Source: Pardosa pseudoannulata (taxonomy: Eukaryota > Arthropoda > Arachnida > Araneae > Lycosidae). Taken from it: DNA of 64,000 bases. Numbering within the stretch: position 1 is the first letter of the stretch; every line of letters begins with the position of its first letter. Where the stretch lies: contig CM063508.1 in the NCBI GenBank assembly GCA_032207245.1, positions 188,833,457 to 188,897,456 of the forward strand, in the 5' to 3' direction. Shown here piece by piece: positions 60,664-64,000 of the stretch. The position numbers were made by a program, and so were the translations under genes. The notes beneath the pieces were generated by a model. The model searched no databases. It saw only the letters and a program-made list of their open reading frames with translations, and was not told where the DNA came from.

Positions 60664-60934
60664 CCCCTTCACATTCATTGACGTCTTGGAGACGTCAATC
60701 ATCTCACGTTCAAAAGTAGACTTTGACGTCTCTGACAGACGACGTGCAGCATTATGTTAAATTATAATTTTATACTGTAACTTAATTATTGTACTCTAGT
60801 TTCCTTTATAAATCTCATTAAATGTTCCATAGCAATGTCCATTTCCAAATAAAACGTTCTCTTTAAAAATTGTTCAGATGATAAATAGTATTTTTAGGAC
60901 ACATCAAATTGCGTTTTACGTGGATGTCAAGGGG
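60664..60934. mobile_element. piggyBac-like MITE
   Basis: TTAA at 60660-60663; the right site reads TTAT. Termini CCCCTTCACATTCATTGACG and, inverted, CCCCTTGACATCCACGT. GACGTC words recur near the left end. It abuts the hAT-like element, and its TTAA lies within that element's 8-bp duplication. Confidence 0.7.
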
Positions 60935-61163
60935 TTATTATAGCAAAAAGAGAATAAAAAATATCTATGTGTATTATTTTCTGTAATTATTTCGAACTTT
61001 AGTTTAAAATGTGTGCAGCACGCTTCCTGATCGAATCGAAACTGTTTCTGACAGAAATTTTAAGTGCGAGACTTTGTAGCCAGTGAGGAAAAGAAAAAGG
61101 ACAGCAGCATATTTTTATTTGTAGGTACAAGGAAGTGAAAAAACAGCACCACTGGAGTCCATT

Positions 61164-61169
61164 TTTATT
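61164..61169 (-). terminator. AOAH poly(A) signal
   Basis: AATAAA on the minus strand 28 nt after the AOAH stop, with a second one about 70 nt further downstream inside a near-repeat of the same CAAATAAAAAT context. Implies a very short 3' UTR. Confidence 0.55.
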
Positions 61170-61196
61170 TGCAGGTACAAAGAGGTTGGATGTTGC

Positions 61197-61325
61197 TCAA
61201 TGTCCTCCCTGATCCCCGAAGAGGGTCAGGATGGTGGGGTTGTTGGGGTTGACGTCGCCCAACACATCCGGATACTTCTCTTCGATTTCTTCCCACATGG
61301 CGGCGGTGATCAACGGCAACGCTTC
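61197..61325 (-). CDS. AOAH: AOAH last exon
   Basis: 129 nt including the TGA stop. Encodes EALPLITAAMWEEIEEKYP and ends ILTLFGDQGGH. The GDQGGH end is shared with vertebrate AOAH. Acceptor CCCTTCTAG. Confidence 0.92.
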   Translation of the reverse strand, partial: EALPLITAAMWEEIEEKYPDVLGDVNPNNPTILTLFGDQGGH

Positions 61326-62288
61326 CTAGAAGGGACAACAGCTTGTCAATTGTTGGAGACACTTAGATTCACTTTTAAGAGAAGAAAAAATTAAGAAACA
61401 GAGCAGTGAAAAAACTGGATCTAATTTAAGCATTGATAAGTTATAAAGAAGGGGAAGGGGTGCTGAAGGCAGCGTATGAAATGTCAAACTGCAGTCCCTT
61501 TGGCAGGGCTGCAGAAATTAGCCCCAGGCGTCGTCACCTCTGGCTTATGCTGACCACACTGCCAAGACACTCGTCATTGCAGATTGGAATATTACCTGGA
61601 TGGGATGCAGACTGTCCACTGGCTCCAGAAATCTCCACAGTTCGTTGCCGTCTTGTTGCCACTTTTTAACCACTGAAAAAAAAATTGGCAGTCAAACTGA
61701 GAAGCCCTTTTTTATTTAAAAAAAGATCCTTACCGTGAAAGTCTTCTCACCTTTGACCAAAGGGTTGCTGAGAAAATGAAGAGAGAAATTTTGGTAGGTC
61801 TCACTGGCAGCCATGTCCTGAAGAACTTGCGTCAGTTCCTCCGCTCTCTGCAAAAAGGAAAGGGTTCACATCGGAAGCCAACGTTTGATGACAATGAGCG
61901 TTGTTAAGCTGTGTGTTACCTGAGTGGTTGCCCGTCGGATGGTGTCGTTCGAGTTCATCAGTCCGTAGCAGGGCCCGATGCGCATGCAGTTGAACCACTC
62001 GTACACGTCCCTGTAGAGTACGTTGCCGTGCAATTTGCCGATGGGGTGCACCAAGTCGTGCATTGTCTCGTAGATGAAGCTGCCGTTCACCAAGCCCACC
62101 AGCAATACGTGGCTGCCTGAAGGGAGGAACGCGTCCTGCAACAAAAACGAAAACCCAATCAATGGACCGCACCCATCCACCGTCGGACGACAGTCCCGAA
62201 GGAAGCACTTACCAGGTTCTCTAGAGTCTTTTCGACGTTCTTCCGGAACTCTTCGGGGCTCGTCAGGTCGTCAATAGAACTCATCCAT
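61197..62288 (-). CDS. AOAH: Acyloxyacyl hydrolase, C-terminal part (last five exons)
   Basis: AOAH is a secreted or lysosomal SGNH-type lipase that removes secondary acyl chains from lipid A and acts on other glycero- and lysophospholipids. The five exons join in phase (76, 216, 97, 77 and 129 nt, about 197 codons). Matches to the family include GSHVLLVGLVNGSFIYETMH, LHGNVLYRDVYEWFNC, IGPCYGLMNSNDTIRRATTQ, RAEELTQVLQDMAASE, FLEPVDSLHP and the terminal LFGDQGGH followed by stop, at the expected C-terminus. DSLH fits the DxxH block V of SGNH hydrolases, which supplies catalytic Asp and His. The catalytic Ser block and saposin-like N-terminus lie upstream, outside what I could find. Exons are distinctly GC-rich beside those of anillin. 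Confidence 0.92.
61596..61672 (-). CDS. AOAH: AOAH exon (second from the end, DxxH block)
   Basis: 77 nt, phase 1 in and 0 out. Encodes VVKKWQQDGNELWRF and then LEPVDSLHPIQ, where D-x-x-H is the probable catalytic block V. Acceptor TTTTTTTCAG, donor GTAATA. Confidence 0.9.
61751..61847 (-). CDS. AOAH: AOAH exon (third from the end)
   Basis: 97 nt, phase 0 in and 1 out. Encodes RAEELTQVLQDMAASETYQN and FSLHFLSNPLVK, parallel to the helix and strand before the DxxH block in vertebrate AOAH. Acceptor TTTTTGCAG, donor GTGAGA. Confidence 0.9.
61920..62135 (-). CDS. AOAH: AOAH exon (fourth from the end)
   Basis: 216 nt, phase 0-0. Contains DAFLPSGSHVLLVGLVNGS, HDLVHPIGKLHGNVLY and IGPCYGLMNSNDTIRRATTQ, the most conserved part visible. 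Acceptor TTGCAG, donor GTAACA. Confidence 0.93.
62213..62288 (-). CDS. AOAH: AOAH exon (fifth from the end)
   Basis: 76 nt. One base completes the previous codon, then WMSSIDDLTSPEEFRKNVEK and TLENL, then a GTAAGT donor. Acceptor CCTTTCAG. The preceding exon was not found in the remaining 1.7 kb. Confidence 0.82.
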
Positions 62289-63177
62289 CTGAAAGGATAC
62301 AACATTGGAACGAATTCAATGCCTTGGATTATTCAATACTACTTTGAGTCCTTTTATTCCAGTGCTTCGAACCGAAACTGAATCGAAAACCAGAAATGAA
62401 CCGAAAAAAACTTTCGGTTCGATATGTTACTATAACCGAGTTATCAATCTTTTGTAAAATATTATGTAATAGTATCAATAATTTGTAGAAATCTCTTTAA
62501 TAAACAAACCTTAGATACTCATAATAAAAACTATTTTTAAAAAATATATATTTATGATTTGATTTTTGGTTCGTTAAAACTGCTTTCACTGACTCGCGCG
62601 TTTACGAGAAATATTTTGCACGCAAATGTTCAATTTTAAGTTTTTAATGGAGAACATGCTACTAAAATGGAATCAAACTAAAAGAACAACATAAGTTTAA
62701 GGAATATTAAAATTTTTCATTCTTGGTTTTGCAATCCCAAAACCAAGTTAAAGTAATAAGTCAACAACTGCCAAGCACAGAAATCACTCGAGTGTCTTTA
62801 ATATTTTTAATCATCCCTTTTAATTAAACTAAGCGGAATTTTTTGTGTCGTTTTTAAATTGTTTATATATCAAGAATTAGTCAACAAGAATTAATTTGTG
62901 TCGTGCAAGGAAGAACCAAAGATATTCGCCATTAAAGGGTAGAATCTGCCTAAAATTATTTCAAGATATTTCGATTTGAGATGCGTTATAGTAAACAAGT
63001 CAAGGGTCTAACTTTGTCGCAGAATGCTCAGTTTGACATGTTACAAATTATTTTTTTCCTCCTCACATATTCATCAAATCATAATGAAATTTTTACCAAC
63101 ACACTTCAACTCCTCAAAATTTAGGATATATTTTCCAGATCATAGGAAATACATTTTAATACTAAAAAATATTTGTA
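62289..63177. other. Intronic or upstream part of AOAH
   Basis: No further AOAH exon was recognised. Near 62361 there is a CAGTGCTTCGAACCG hAT terminus; the rest shows nothing I can name. Confidence 0.4.
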
Positions 63178-64000
63178 CAGTGATTCCTCATTTTTCGCGG
63201 TTCATGGGGACCAGAACCTTCCGCGAAAACTGGAAAACCGGGAAGTAGGATTTGCCCCTAGAAATTTTCGTGTATGCGGGTACACGAATGTTTTAAATGT
63301 GTAAACAGTATTTATACTTGTCACATTGAAGACAAAAATGACAACAGTACACGTATTTACTTAAACGTGTCAGTGCTCATTAATAAGGTTCATTACAAAA
63401 CCTTTACAGAGTAATGAACATTCATCCACATTGCTTTCTGAGAGAGGCGAAGAGTCTCTTGTGGGTGGCGGAGGAGAGGCTCTCGCTCGACTCGTAGAAG
63501 TTTTAGGACTCACTCGGAGACTCTTTTGCTGACGGACAGTGCCAGGGGGCTTTACCTTGGAGTGAAACAGGGTGGTGGGTAGTTGTTGTCTTTGGTTTTC
63601 CTTTTCCTTCAAACTTCCCCTGTACAAGGACATAACCCCGTCAACGCGATTGCCGAACTCGACAGCTCGAACCCTATTGTGGTCAATGTCTCGCGCAAAT
63701 TCTTGCCATGTTGCGCGATGGTTGCAGATTCTCCAGGGTAAGGCCACGCTTTTCAGTTTGTTCTTCTTCTTCCTCACTTTGTCATCTCAAGAGCTCCTGG
63801 TATGCACTCTGAGTCTACTCATCTCAACTCTTGTTTGAAATGCAGGGATCCTTCTCCCGCATCAACATGGACCTACGCTCCTTTCCGCCATGTGGCTGTC
63901 GACAGGATTGTATTTTTTCATTTATAATTTTGGATGAATAATTTAGAAAAATCCGCGAAGCACTGAAGCCGCAAAACACGAAGCGCGAAGCGGCGAGGGA
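63178..64000. mobile_element. Tigger/pogo-like element, cut by the window end
   Basis: Left terminus CAGTGATTCCTCATTTTTCG preceded by TA, and near the window end CGCGAAGCGGCGAGGGA, its inverted partner. Inside, minus strand 63370-63777, is a 135-codon open frame containing HRATWQEFARDIDHNRV and a Ser/Pro-rich tail; I do not recognise the family. The last bases of the right terminus lie outside. Confidence 0.6.

Noticed and set aside
61801..62277. Several open frames on both strands over 61801-62277
   Set aside because: They overlap AOAH exons in other frames or read through its introns; only the spliced minus-strand frame matches the family.

Overview
This is a eukaryotic, AT-rich window (single exons with GT-AG introns, no operons) dominated by two minus-strand protein genes and many small DNA-transposon remnants. 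The gene content (an anillin orthologue, and acyloxyacyl hydrolase, which insects generally lack), the arthropod-type non-LTR retrotransposon RNase H tail and the density of hAT, piggyBac and Tc1/mariner/pogo MITEs suggest a non-insect arthropod, most plausibly an arachnid such as a spider. The clade is an inference.

Layout: 1-1.9 kb is flank downstream of anillin and holds a 5'-truncated LINE-type insertion with a 12-bp target duplication. From 55566 down to 1932 runs one complete anillin gene (minus strand). I assembled 23 exons whose phases all agree; they sum to 3147 nt, about 1048 codons plus stop, and carry an N-terminal region, an anillin-homology region and a C-terminal PH domain. A 24th optional in-frame exon (36945-37040) lies entirely inside a hAT MITE. 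Two sets of exons are internally duplicated: exons 3 and 4, and a tandem array of 60-nt cassettes (exons 8, 9 and the head of exon 10) with the remnant of a fourth unit beside them.

55.6-61.1 kb is intergenic. It contains a ~0.65-kb-arm inverted repeat built from two copies of a hAT-like element, a third complete copy of that element with an 8-bp duplication, and a piggyBac-like MITE. From 62288 down to 61197 lie the last five exons and poly(A) signal of acyloxyacyl hydrolase (AOAH, minus strand); its 5' part is beyond the window or in exons I could not see. 63.2-64 kb is a Tigger/pogo-type element cut by the window edge.

The introns are a mosaic of transposons. I could date nesting from target duplications and from empty sites in paralogous copies: hAT elements with 8-, 6- and 5-bp duplications, TTAA-flanked piggyBac-like MITEs, TA-flanked Tc1, mariner and pogo types, tRNA-headed SINEs and long (TA)n tracts that sit at fixed positions inside some families. 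No tRNA, rRNA or CRISPR locus and no bacterial-type features were found. The two genes are not obviously functionally linked: anillin organises the cytokinetic ring, AOAH removes secondary acyl chains from lipopolysaccharide and other lipids.
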